Source: Candidatus Scotarchaeum otlingeri
Lineage (GTDB): Archaea; Thermoproteota; Nitrososphaeria; Geothermarchaeales; JDFR-13
Direction of reading: 5' to 3'
Length of the DNA: 64,000 nucleotides
Assembly: GCA_002011075.2 (NCBI GenBank)
Contig: MTMA02000006.1
Span: forward strand, 917,261-981,260
The notes below the pieces were generated by a model that saw only the letters and a list, made by a program, of their open reading frames with translations, did not search any database and was not told where the DNA came from. The position numbers and the translations under genes are program-made. Of the stretch, positions 46,021-54,838 are shown piece by piece (the stretch's first letter is position 1; each line of letters opens with the position of its first letter).

Positions 46021-47481
46021 CTATTTCTTTGTTATTCTCTTAATTAACCTGCCCTTTGTGTCATAGATCTCTGCCATTAATGGTATCGAGCCCGGTAGTG
46101 AGTGCGTTGCACATGCGTGGCATGGGTCGTAAGCCCTAAACGCCATTTCTACCATATTTAATACTCCATCATTAACCACATTATTTCTTATTAGGCTCCT
46201 AGCAGCCTTATCCACCGATAAACTTATCCTAGCAGCATTGTTTTGCGTCGCGACTATTAGATTGGCCCTCTCAATAATTCCTCTCTCATCCGTTTCATAG
46301 TGATGTATCAATACACCTCTAGGCGCCTCGACAACACCTATACCTATTGTCGGCGTCTCTGTAGGTAGGACTCTATAGTTCTGGCTTGTTAACTCTGGTT
46401 TTTCCGCCAGCTCCTTTATTCTTTCAGCTGCATAGACCATCTCTATGATTCTAGCCCAGTGATTCGCTAGGGTATGATGTACAGGTTTACCGCCGAGAGT
46501 TTCGTAGAATTCTTCATATGCCTCCTGCGCCTTCGGTGTAGCCATCCCATCAGCCACATTTAATCTGGCCAGGGGCGCTACACTATAAATACCGCTCTCC
46601 GGCCCATCGATAAAGCCTTTCCAACCCACTTCCCTTAGATAAGGCATTTTCACATAAGTCCATGGCTCAACATGCTCAGCGATATACTTCATATATTCAT
46701 GGACATCGAATTTAACGTATTCATTCCCCATGGGGTCTACCACTCTAATCATTCCATCATAGAAATTCAATTTATTGGCTTTATCCACAAGCCCCATATA
46801 ATATGTTTTATGAGTATAGGTATCAGATGTAATAAGCTCAACATACTCCTTATTTCCTAATACAAGCTTCTTAAACACATCCAATGTAAATAGGGCGAAC
46901 TCTATTCCCTCATCCGCTATAGACAAGATCTTTTCACGATCTTCCTCGGTCAACCCTTTAGAGATACCACCAGGCAAACCAAAAACTGGATGTATAACTT
47001 TTCCAGTGATAAGTGTAATGAGATTCCTTAGAGCCTTTCTCATTGCGATCACTTTCTTAGCGGTATCCAACCCTACTTTCCCTATCACACCCAAAATGTT
47101 TCTCTCAGCTTTAGACGCAGTCGGTCCAACTATAAAGTCTGGACCGCCCAAATAGAAGACATGTAATGCGTGGTCCTCTAACATAAAGATATTGTATGCC
47201 AATTCCCTAATTATCTTAGCGGTCTCAGGTGGATCTATTTTATATAGATCATCTAAAGCCTTTGTTGCAGCGGTATGGTGTGCCATAGGGCAGACGCCAC
47301 ATATTCTGCTTGTAATCTGAGGCGCGTCTTCAGCCGGTCTCCCCACTAAGAACTTTTCGAAGCCCCTGAGTTCAGGTACCTGGAAATAGGCTTTGACGGC
47401 ATTACCCTCATCATCTAGAAATATAGCTATTTTACCGTGTCCTTCAAGCCTAGTTATGGGGTCTATAATAATCTCCTTCAT
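46021..47481 (-). CDS. mvhA: F420-non-reducing [NiFe]-hydrogenase large subunit, MvhA type
   Basis: 486 residues. Both nickel-binding motifs are present: RICGVCPMAHH near the N-terminus and DPCHACATH near the C-terminus. After the second motif, 26 residues remain as the cleavable tail processed by an M52 protease such as that at 37813-38280. It takes up H2 and passes electrons to MvhG and MvhD, feeding HdrABC. It is the last gene of the minus-strand operon and overlaps mvhG by 4 bases. Group 3c by context and sequence. Confidence 0.95.
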   Translation of the reverse strand: MKEIIIDPITRLEGHGKIAIFLDDEGNAVKAYFQVPELRGFEKFLVGRPAEDAPQITSRICGVCPMAHHTAATKALDDLYKIDPPETAKIIRELAYNIFMLEDHALHVFYLGGPDFIVGPTASKAERNILGVIGKVGLDTAKKVIAMRKALRNLITLITGKVIHPVFGLPGGISKGLTEEDREKILSIADEGIEFALFTLDVFKKLVLGNKEYVELITSDTYTHKTYYMGLVDKANKLNFYDGMIRVVDPMGNEYVKFDVHEYMKYIAEHVEPWTYVKMPYLREVGWKGFIDGPESGIYSVAPLARLNVADGMATPKAQEAYEEFYETLGGKPVHHTLANHWARIIEMVYAAERIKELAEKPELTSQNYRVLPTETPTIGIGVVEAPRGVLIHHYETDERGIIERANLIVATQNNAARISLSVDKAARSLIRNNVVNDGVLNMVEMAFRAYDPCHACATHSLPGSIPLMAEIYDTKGRLIKRITKK

Positions 47482-48455
47482 TTCTTTTTCACCTCCATAT
47501 TTCTCCTCTTCAAGATTGATTTAGGCAATGAATACCTATAGAACCAACCGATAGGATCCACTATATCATTCACTACCTTCTCGATCAATTCTTCATCCTC
47601 ATACTCAATGATCGAAGTTATGAATGATGCTGCCCGCGCTCCCTGGTCGATAGTTTGGTCTAAGGGGCCGAAGCATCCTGTACAAGGCATTCCACCCTTT
47701 ATACATAAGGAATCACATCCACCTCTAGTAACAGGACCTAGACATAGCACACCTTGAGTCAAATAACATTTTTCATGATCTAGTATTATTTGGTGAACCC
47801 TCTTTATCTCAGTCAAGGTTATCTTCTCAGGCTTAGTCTCATTCAATGGACACTCGGCGCATAAGGCTTGTTGGCTTGCTAATACACTGCCCTTTTCTGG
47901 AAGTTGACCGGTAAATATAGCGTTTATGGCGTCCTCTATAATTTTTGGAGTAGGTGCACATCCAGGAATATAATAATCGACTTCAATAACTTGATCTAGC
48001 GCCCTAACAGTATTCCAAAAACTAGGTAGCTCAAGCTCCATTCCATCTTCTTTAACCTTCTCCTGAGGCTCGATACCCTCCTTATTAACTACAGTTGGAG
48101 CCTCATGATAGACATATCTAAATATCGTTTCCTTATTCCATAGATTTGCTAAACCAGGTATACCACCAAGATGAGAACAACTTCCAAATGCAATAACCAT
48201 CTTGGATTTTCGACGTAGGAGCTTAGCCATCTCCTCATGTTCGGAGAACCTTATCGCTCCATTTATGAAACACACATCTATATATTTATCCGGATAATTC
48301 TCGACATCGCTCTTTTTGAAGTCTAGGGCTACCGGCCAGAATACAATATCCGCTTTATCTACAACATCAAGTATCTTCTCAGCTAGATCGACAATGGCCT
48401 CTTCACATCCACCACAGCTTGCACACCAATAAAGAGCTATCTTAGCCTTGGCCAT
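47478..48455 (-). CDS. mvhG: F420-non-reducing hydrogenase small subunit, MvhG type
   Basis: 325 residues. The proximal-cluster motif CASCGGCEEA is near the N-terminus, and further cysteine groups (CAECPLNETKP, CYLTQGVLCLGPVTRGGC, CTGCFGP) bind the other [4Fe-4S] clusters that carry electrons from MvhA toward MvhD. It is a cytoplasmic subunit without a signal peptide. It overlaps mvhA by 4 bases and abuts mvhD directly. Length is in the normal range. Confidence 0.94.
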   Translation of the reverse strand: MAKAKIALYWCASCGGCEEAIVDLAEKILDVVDKADIVFWPVALDFKKSDVENYPDKYIDVCFINGAIRFSEHEEMAKLLRRKSKMVIAFGSCSHLGGIPGLANLWNKETIFRYVYHEAPTVVNKEGIEPQEKVKEDGMELELPSFWNTVRALDQVIEVDYYIPGCAPTPKIIEDAINAIFTGQLPEKGSVLASQQALCAECPLNETKPEKITLTEIKRVHQIILDHEKCYLTQGVLCLGPVTRGGCDSLCIKGGMPCTGCFGPLDQTIDQGARAASFITSIIEYEDEELIEKVVNDIVDPIGWFYRYSLPKSILKRRNMEVKKK

Positions 48456-48872
48456 CTAGACCACCTCCTCCCTTATTATTAGAGGCCCAAGTTTCTTGAT
48501 CTCTTCAACGAATTCCTTCGCTACCTGTGCAAATCTTTCTCCTTCACTTGCCGAGATCCATTCAAGTCTTACTCTACCGTTAAGACCTAAATCCTCTAAC
48601 ATCTTTCTTAATAAATGATATCTTCTCAATGTATTATAATTTCCTGTGATATAATGACAGTCTCCCGGGTGGCATCCCGTAACCAAAACTCCATCAGCAC
48701 CTCTCTCCAGCGCTTTAAGAATCATCTCTATACTTACCCTACTTGAACACATTACCCTAACGACACTCAAGTTGGGCGGATATTCTAGTCGGGAGGATCC
48801 CGCTAGATCTATTCCTGCATAGCTACACCAGTTACATGCGAATACTACTATTTTAGGCTGGAATTCGCTCAT
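48456..48872 (-). CDS. mvhD: MvhD, [2Fe-2S] electron-transfer subunit
   Basis: 138 residues with the MvhD cysteines: FACNWCSYAGIDLAG near the start, VRVMCSSRV, and VTGCHPGDCHYI, which together bind a [2Fe-2S] cluster. It connects the hydrogenase to HdrA. Its gene overlaps hdrA by 4 bases and touches mvhG, so stoichiometric production is likely. All known functional cysteines appear present. Confidence 0.94.
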   Translation of the reverse strand: MSEFQPKIVVFACNWCSYAGIDLAGSSRLEYPPNLSVVRVMCSSRVSIEMILKALERGADGVLVTGCHPGDCHYITGNYNTLRRYHLLRKMLEDLGLNGRVRLEWISASEGERFAQVAKEFVEEIKKLGPLIIREEVV

Positions 48873-50866
48873 GCAACCACCCCCTCCGCAAGAGCAGATA
48901 CTTCTGATAATATCTGTTTATCTGTAAAGTAGTGTTGCTGCATAGCCCCAGATGGACATGCCGCTGCACAGGCACCACATCCCTTACATTTCACGCTATT
49001 CACCTTCGCTAATCTTCTTCCATCAGTAACTTCAATTGTAATAGCGTCGTATGGACATACCGACACACATACCCCACAACCACTACATATATCCTCATCT
49101 ACATGGGCTAGGTAAGGTATACTCTCGATGTAACCTTTCGCTAAGAACGCTGATGCAGCTGCAGCCGCGGCACCTGCATGGGCAACTGTATCGGGAATAT
49201 CTTTGGGGCCTTGGATAAATCCGGCTAGATAGATGCCGTCTACTGTTGTCTCAACAGGTTTTAATTTGGGGTGAAGCTCTAATCCAAATCCACCAGGGTC
49301 ACATGATATCTTTAATATTTTACGGAATTCCTCGAAGCCTTGTGGTGGTACGAGTGCTGTTTCTAAGACTACTAAATCGGCATTTATGGTTAGCCTTCTA
49401 TTTGTATTTGAGTCAAATACATCCAATATTAGGCTTCCATCCTTATTCTCAAATATCTCCATGGGGCGTCCTCTAACCATAAATACATTTGGTAGGCTCC
49501 TTATTCGTTGATAAAATTCCTCGAAGCCTTTACCGAATGCCCTTATATCGGTGTAGCAGATGATTATTTTGGAGTTAGGTAATGCGTGTGCTATATAATA
49601 GGCATGCTTGAGCCCTGCCATACATCCTATTCTACAACAGTATTTGATATGATTCTCATCTCTGGACCCTGCACATAATATTATCGCGACGGTCTCAGGC
49701 TCCTTACCCGGTTTAATCTTTCCTCTTTCTATCTCTATAGTGGTTATACGGCCGGAGGTGGGTCCATTGGCTGATGAGAGACGTTCTAGCTGCATACCAG
49801 TTATTACATTTCTATATTTACCATATCCATATTCATACATCTTCCTCATATCGTATAATTGATATCCGGTGGCTACAACTATAGCTCCCACCTTCAAGGT
49901 AAGGAATTGATCTTCATCTTCAAATTTTATAGCCCCGGTCGGACAGAATTTTTCACATACCCGACATACTCCCTTAATAAGATAAAGACAGTGATCAGGA
50001 TCTATAACTGGACGCCGAGGGATAGCCTGTGGAAAATCGAAGTATATGGCTTTCCTAGTGCCTAATCCCTCGTCGAACTCGCTGGGTACTCTTGCCGGAC
50101 ACTTCTCTACACAGGTGCCACATCCTGTACATGCATCCCAATCTACATATCTGGCTTTCTGCCTAACTTTGACTTCGAATTCTCCGGGTCTTCCATTTAT
50201 TTCTTCGACAACTGAGTATGTCTGTAATATTATATTTGGATTGTTAGATACATCTACCATCATAGGTGTTAATATACACTGTGAACAATCGAGGGTGGGA
50301 AATGTCTTATCCAATTGAGCCATCTTACCGCCAATACTTTGATTCTTCTCGACCAGATAGACTTTATATCCGGCCTTAGCCAAATCGAGAGACGCTCTAA
50401 TTCCAGCTATCCCGCCTCCAACAACCAGAACTGATTTAACGACCGGCAGCCTCTCAACCTCCAGTGGATATAAGTTAATAGCTCTATGGACCGCCGCCCT
50501 AATTAGACCAATCACCTTTTGCTCCGTCTCCGCAGGATCCCTTTCATGAACCCAGGTTGCATGTTCCCTTATATTGACCATCTCAAGGAGATACGGGTTT
50601 AATCCTGCCCTTATCAATGCAGATTGAAAAGTCGGTTCATGCATCCTGGGTGAACAGGCTGCCACTATTATTCGATTTAGATTATATTCCTTTATATCCT
50701 CCTCAATTAAAGATTGCCCGGGCGATGAACACATATAGAGATATTCTTTGGCTACAACAACATTTGGTAACCTCGATAGGTGTTCTACAATTCTCTTGGG
50801 GTTTATGACACCAGCTATATTTTTTCCACAGTGACATATATAGATACCTATTCTTACCTCTTCCAT
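48869..50866 (-). CDS. hdrA: Heterodisulfide reductase subunit A (flavin electron-bifurcating)
   Basis: 665 residues. It has N-terminal cysteines (ICHCGKNI, MCSSPG, AACSPRMHEP), a thioredoxin reductase-like FAD domain (VVGGGIAGIRASLDLA, CSQCILTPMM), an inserted ferredoxin domain (CTGCGTCVEKCP; CRVCEKFCP) and a C-terminal pair of [4Fe-4S] motifs (CSGCGVCVSVCP, CKGCGACAAACP). HdrA is the bifurcating subunit that splits H2 electrons between ferredoxin and the HdrB site. It is encoded directly before mvhD (4-base overlap) and directly after hdrB. Confidence 0.95.
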   Translation of the reverse strand: MEEVRIGIYICHCGKNIAGVINPKRIVEHLSRLPNVVVAKEYLYMCSSPGQSLIEEDIKEYNLNRIIVAACSPRMHEPTFQSALIRAGLNPYLLEMVNIREHATWVHERDPAETEQKVIGLIRAAVHRAINLYPLEVERLPVVKSVLVVGGGIAGIRASLDLAKAGYKVYLVEKNQSIGGKMAQLDKTFPTLDCSQCILTPMMVDVSNNPNIILQTYSVVEEINGRPGEFEVKVRQKARYVDWDACTGCGTCVEKCPARVPSEFDEGLGTRKAIYFDFPQAIPRRPVIDPDHCLYLIKGVCRVCEKFCPTGAIKFEDEDQFLTLKVGAIVVATGYQLYDMRKMYEYGYGKYRNVITGMQLERLSSANGPTSGRITTIEIERGKIKPGKEPETVAIILCAGSRDENHIKYCCRIGCMAGLKHAYYIAHALPNSKIIICYTDIRAFGKGFEEFYQRIRSLPNVFMVRGRPMEIFENKDGSLILDVFDSNTNRRLTINADLVVLETALVPPQGFEEFRKILKISCDPGGFGLELHPKLKPVETTVDGIYLAGFIQGPKDIPDTVAHAGAAAAAASAFLAKGYIESIPYLAHVDEDICSGCGVCVSVCPYDAITIEVTDGRRLAKVNSVKCKGCGACAAACPSGAMQQHYFTDKQILSEVSALAEGVVA

Positions 50867-51742
50867 CTAGACCACCCCCACCTCCGCCAGGATCTCATCA
50901 ACTGGACTCATATTAAGATTAATCAATAGTTTACTAGGTTCTATTCCTATTGCCAGCCCAACTAGCTGGGTAAGGTAAAATACGGGTAAGGAAACCTCCA
51001 TATTTCCAGTTATAGTCTTCGCTGCATCCTGCTTATTATCGAGCATCTCCATACAATATGGACAAGAAGTTGTTGCAGCGTTAAACCCAGCGTTTATCAT
51101 AGTCAATATTTTCTGGGCACCTACTTTAATCGCGTTATCAGGGCTGAAGGGTAACATGGTTGCTCCACAACACCCGCCCTTATCGGGATAATCATATGAC
51201 TCGGCTCCTAGAGCCCGGAGAATCCTATCTATCTTATCAGGATTAGCATTATCCTCAGGTCGAGGTATATCGGTAGGCCTCATTAGATGACATCCAGGAT
51301 GGGATGCGATTTTTAATCCTTGGAGGGGTCTGACTACCTTTTCCTTGATCTTCTCTAGACCTATTATATCATGTAATACCTCAACAGGATGTTTAATATC
51401 TACATCATCAAATTTATATAACCCTTCACTCTTCAAATAACTTAGTATTTCGGATTTTAGATACGGGTCTTCCTCCATTTGGTGTTTTGTCTCCCATAGA
51501 GATACATGGCATCCATTACATGGGGCTAATATTGGTAACCCAAGCTCTGATGCTCGGGCTAAGACTCTCGCACCCATATAAAGCCAGGCTTTCTTATTTA
51601 TGCTTTTAAGGGGGAAACCGCAGCATCTTTCATTAAATTCTTCAAGTTGAACTCCGAATTTGGGGAATACCTCTCTAAGAGAGACTTCATATGCGTATTG
51701 CTTGGTTGGTATTACACATCCAAGATAAAGAAGATATCTCAT
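50867..51742 (-). CDS. hdrB: Heterodisulfide reductase subunit B
   Basis: 291 residues with two CCG domains: RCCGFPL with PCNGC in the first and KGGCCGATM with SCPYCME in the second. These cysteines bind the two non-cubane [4Fe-4S] clusters that cleave a disulfide. Length matches methanogen HdrB. It overlaps hdrC by one base. In a non-methanogen the substrate need not be CoM-S-S-CoB; an alternative disulfide is possible. Confidence 0.95.
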   Translation of the reverse strand: MRYLLYLGCVIPTKQYAYEVSLREVFPKFGVQLEEFNERCCGFPLKSINKKAWLYMGARVLARASELGLPILAPCNGCHVSLWETKHQMEEDPYLKSEILSYLKSEGLYKFDDVDIKHPVEVLHDIIGLEKIKEKVVRPLQGLKIASHPGCHLMRPTDIPRPEDNANPDKIDRILRALGAESYDYPDKGGCCGATMLPFSPDNAIKVGAQKILTMINAGFNAATTSCPYCMEMLDNKQDAAKTITGNMEVSLPVFYLTQLVGLAIGIEPSKLLINLNMSPVDEILAEVGVV

Positions 51743-52251
51743 TACTTCATCACCACCCCAAAAAACTTGGATAATATGTTTCGGTGTTTATCCATCTGTG
51801 GAGGCTCCTCTAAAGGTGGGAGACCGAGACTATCTCGATCTATGAACTCGAAGTCCTTAGTCATAACTTGATTGATGTCCTGTATGAGCCCTTTCTCAAT
51901 GACATTTTTCGTCATTTCAACTAATGCCTTAGGGGGGGCATATCCTTTTATAATAGAAAGATTCTTTAGGGCTATAATAACCTCAACCGGCGCTACTTCC
52001 TGGGGACAGTACTGGCCACACTTCCAACATTCTGTACAGGCCCAGATAACACCTGATTTGAGGATCTCCTCCACATAACCCATGTTTGCTAATGCTACAA
52101 ATTCATGGGGTCTATATTCGCTGAAGACCTTATTTGCGGTACAACCACTGGTACATTTTGCGCATTGATAACAGAATTCAGGCTTATGAACACCTATAAT
52201 ATTCTTTAATTCCTCCACTATTCTAGTTGTAAATACTTCGGTAGTCATCAT
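51742..52251 (-). CDS. hdrC: Heterodisulfide reductase subunit C
   Basis: 169 residues with two [4Fe-4S] motifs, CYQCAKCTSGC and CTECWKCGQYCP, linking HdrA to HdrB. It is the first gene of the six-gene operon hdrC-hdrB-hdrA-mvhD-mvhG-mvhA. Two ATG codons stand side by side (52251 and 52248) after a GGGGGG run. The operon order is compact, with overlaps or abutting genes throughout, so the whole complex is likely made from one message. Confidence 0.93.
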   Translation of the reverse strand: MMTTEVFTTRIVEELKNIIGVHKPEFCYQCAKCTSGCTANKVFSEYRPHEFVALANMGYVEEILKSGVIWACTECWKCGQYCPQEVAPVEVIIALKNLSIIKGYAPPKALVEMTKNVIEKGLIQDINQVMTKDFEFIDRDSLGLPPLEEPPQMDKHRNILSKFFGVVMK

Positions 52252-52267
52252 CCCCCCATAATTAGTA

Positions 52268-52282
52268 TTTATTTATAACGGA
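52268..52282 (-). promoter_or_regulatory. TATA-like box before the hdr-mvh operon
   Basis: On the minus strand the sequence CCGTTATAAATAAAT lies 17-31 bases before the hdrC ATG, matching an archaeal TATA box. At the usual spacing, transcription would begin close to the start codon, giving a nearly leaderless message despite the G-run. The divergent OsmC gene starts 130 bases away on the other strand. Confidence 0.4.
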
Positions 52283-52380
52283 TATTAACACTGCCCTAAA
52301 TACTGTATATACTAAGTAATGTTATAATAATTATAATGTAATCTAAAGAATATATGATGTAGATTTGGGGTCAAAAATAT

Positions 52381-52842
52381 ATGTTTAAAAGTAAAGTTCC
52401 CGATAAATTAAGTCAATATATACTTATTAAATGGGATGGAAAAAGAGGAGGAAAGGTTATTGCTGAAAAAGGTGAAATAATCTTCGATACCCCCATAGAA
52501 TTCGGAGGGGAAGGCAGACATTTATGCCCAGGAGAGATTTTTCTTTCATCAATAGGTGCCTGTCTACTAAATACCTTCCTATTCTTGTTGGATAAAGATA
52601 TCATCTACCTAAAGGATCTGAGGCAAGAGATATCTGGAACTATAACCTTAGGTAGAGAAGGATATGAGTTCAGCAGAATAAACATCAAGATATTTATGGA
52701 GACCGAGCTTAATCAAGAGAAAATTATATCAACTTTAGAAAAAGCTTCTAGATACTGCTATATAACCAAAGCCATAAGGAGAGATATTCAACTTGAAATT
52801 TACCTCTTTATTAATGATTCAGAAGCTATTAGACTAAGATGA
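52381..52842 (+). CDS. OsmC-like protein
   Basis: 153 residues with the two redox cysteines of the family, C61 in SSIGACLLN and C126 in SRYCYITKA. OsmC/Ohr proteins reduce organic hydroperoxides or act on persulfides through this pair. They often use lipoylated partners as reductant in bacteria (Ohr with lipoamide), which is notable near these GcvH-like genes but unproven. It is divergent from the hdr operon and 115 bases before the cytochrome b-HdrD gene. Confidence 0.82.
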   Translation: MFKSKVPDKLSQYILIKWDGKRGGKVIAEKGEIIFDTPIEFGGEGRHLCPGEIFLSSIGACLLNTFLFLLDKDIIYLKDLRQEISGTITLGREGYEFSRINIKIFMETELNQEKIISTLEKASRYCYITKAIRRDIQLEIYLFINDSEAIRLR

Positions 52843-52957
52843 ATCAATCTGTGGATAAAAAAGCAGGAGTAAAATGGTAGTATATACCATATATATGATA
52901 ATATATGAAGCTTTTCATTACTAATAGATGATTATCTTAATGGGGGAGATGCTAAGT

Positions 52958-54838
52958 ATGTACCCATTATTAGAATTTTTTACATATTCTATAATGCCAT
53001 ATATCACATTAATACTTGTTATAACAGGATTAATCTATAGATTCTCAGGATGGTTCAGAGGCGTCAAAATTAAAAAATATAGGTTTAATAAGAACATCAT
53101 AACGTTCATTGAACATATAATAATGGATATATTCCTATTCAGATCTATATTTAGAGTCTCTAAAATCACATGGTTCTTCGCCGTATCGTTCCATCTATCA
53201 ATATTTGCCATATTATTTGGTCATCTAAGGCCGTTTGGGATTTGGTCTAAAGAACAGCTTGCTTGGCTAGGAAAACCTGTTGAACAGATCCTAGTGGAGA
53301 CGTTACCCACAATACTAGGGGTTGTATTTACTATCTCAGCGTTCGTGTTGTTGATAAGAAGAATTATATATAAACCTACTAATGAAGTCTCAATAATCGA
53401 TGACTACATAGCTATATTACTGGTATTATTGATAGGCCTTGTAGGCTCAATAATGAGGTTTATGGAGCATCTCCCCCAGTATTTAATAATCGATTTTCTA
53501 CCCGGTATAACATTTGTTCTTGAGAAAACTCCCAATGAGACCCTGACCCTAATCCATATACTCTTAGCTCAATTATTTCTGATATACTTACCTTTTGGGA
53601 AACTATTCCATATAGTGACTACACCCCTAAATATCATAATAGCTAAGAGCCTCGGACTCGAGCCTTATACCCATTTAGACAAGGAGGATGGATTTTCAAA
53701 GCTTGATTATTTGGAAGCTGATAGCTGTACCTCATGCGCCATCTGTACAGAAGTATGTCCGGTATATGAAGCTACAAATGGAGAATACAAATCATATATA
53801 GCTATTAATAGGCTAGTTAGATCCATTAAACTCAAGCCAAAGCTAAGATCCACATCCTCTATTGATGCAGATATGGTCGATGATATCTATCTATGTCTAC
53901 TATGTGCGAGATGTAAAGTGTTCTGTCCCTCCGGAATTAATACAGTTGCATTAGGGATATCAGCTAGGGAATACCTTGGTAAGAAGAATATGATGCCGCC
54001 TAATTATAAACTAGCTAAAGACTCTGTAGATAAACTTAGAAATGTTCTTGGTCTACCTAATGAAGAGAGGGGAATGTGGAATGAATACTCATACACTCCA
54101 GCCAGTATAATGGAGAAGGGATCCGATTATGTATATTTCGTTGGCTGTATGGCGTCCTTCTCACCGGCTGTGCAAGATATACCTGTCGCTGTGAATGAAA
54201 TATTAACTAGGGCTGGATTAAATTATACAATCCTTGCAGGTGAAGAATGGTGTTGTGGATATCCCCTAATAATTGGAGGTATGAGAGATGGAGTTGAGGA
54301 GCTTGTCAATCACAATATCGAAGTAATAAAAAAATTGGGTGCCTCGACAGTAATATTTTCCTGTCCATCATGTTTCCTGACATGGCGAATGGAATACCCC
54401 GAGAATGGAATAAGACTATTACATCATACACAGTTAATCAATCAATTAATAAAAGATAATAAGATCAAGCTAGGTCACATAAATGCTAAAGTTACATATC
54501 ACGATCCATGTGACCTTGGAAGAAAATCAGGAATTTATATTGAACCCAGAGAAATAATCAAGAATATACCTGGCATAGAGTTTATTGAACTTAAGGAGAA
54601 TAGGGAGAAGTCGCTCTGCTGTGGAGGGGGAGGGGATGTTGAGATAATAGATGAGAACTTCCCCGCATTAGTAGGAAGCAAGGTCATAAACATGGCGGAT
54701 GAATCAGGGGTTCAATATCTAGTTACAGCTTGTCAGCAATGTAAGAGGACTTTTATGAAGGCGGCTAAAAAGGTAGGGTCCAATATAAGGGTAGTAGATA
54801 TAGCTGAGTTAGTACTGCTATCTATGGAAAATGCCTAG
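52958..54838 (+). CDS. Fused cytochrome b (HdrE/DsrM-like) and HdrD/DsrK-like protein
   Basis: 626 residues from the ATG at 52958, which has GGGGGAG 9 bases upstream; three in-frame ATGs lie earlier, from 52928. Residues about 1-225 form five to six membrane helices with histidines 79, 89, 200 and 218 suited to two b hemes. Two [4Fe-4S] motifs follow (CTSCAICTEVCP at 257-268, CLLCARCKVFCP at 313-324). Then come two CCG domains (WCCGYP with CPSC; LCCGGGG with CQQC). The usual partners, a membrane cytochrome and a catalytic HdrD/DsrK, are joined in one chain. It should exchange electrons between the quinone pool and a cytoplasmic disulfide. Confidence 0.88.
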   Translation: MYPLLEFFTYSIMPYITLILVITGLIYRFSGWFRGVKIKKYRFNKNIITFIEHIIMDIFLFRSIFRVSKITWFFAVSFHLSIFAILFGHLRPFGIWSKEQLAWLGKPVEQILVETLPTILGVVFTISAFVLLIRRIIYKPTNEVSIIDDYIAILLVLLIGLVGSIMRFMEHLPQYLIIDFLPGITFVLEKTPNETLTLIHILLAQLFLIYLPFGKLFHIVTTPLNIIIAKSLGLEPYTHLDKEDGFSKLDYLEADSCTSCAICTEVCPVYEATNGEYKSYIAINRLVRSIKLKPKLRSTSSIDADMVDDIYLCLLCARCKVFCPSGINTVALGISAREYLGKKNMMPPNYKLAKDSVDKLRNVLGLPNEERGMWNEYSYTPASIMEKGSDYVYFVGCMASFSPAVQDIPVAVNEILTRAGLNYTILAGEEWCCGYPLIIGGMRDGVEELVNHNIEVIKKLGASTVIFSCPSCFLTWRMEYPENGIRLLHHTQLINQLIKDNKIKLGHINAKVTYHDPCDLGRKSGIYIEPREIIKNIPGIEFIELKENREKSLCCGGGGDVEIIDENFPALVGSKVINMADESGVQYLVTACQQCKRTFMKAAKKVGSNIRVVDIAELVLLSMENA

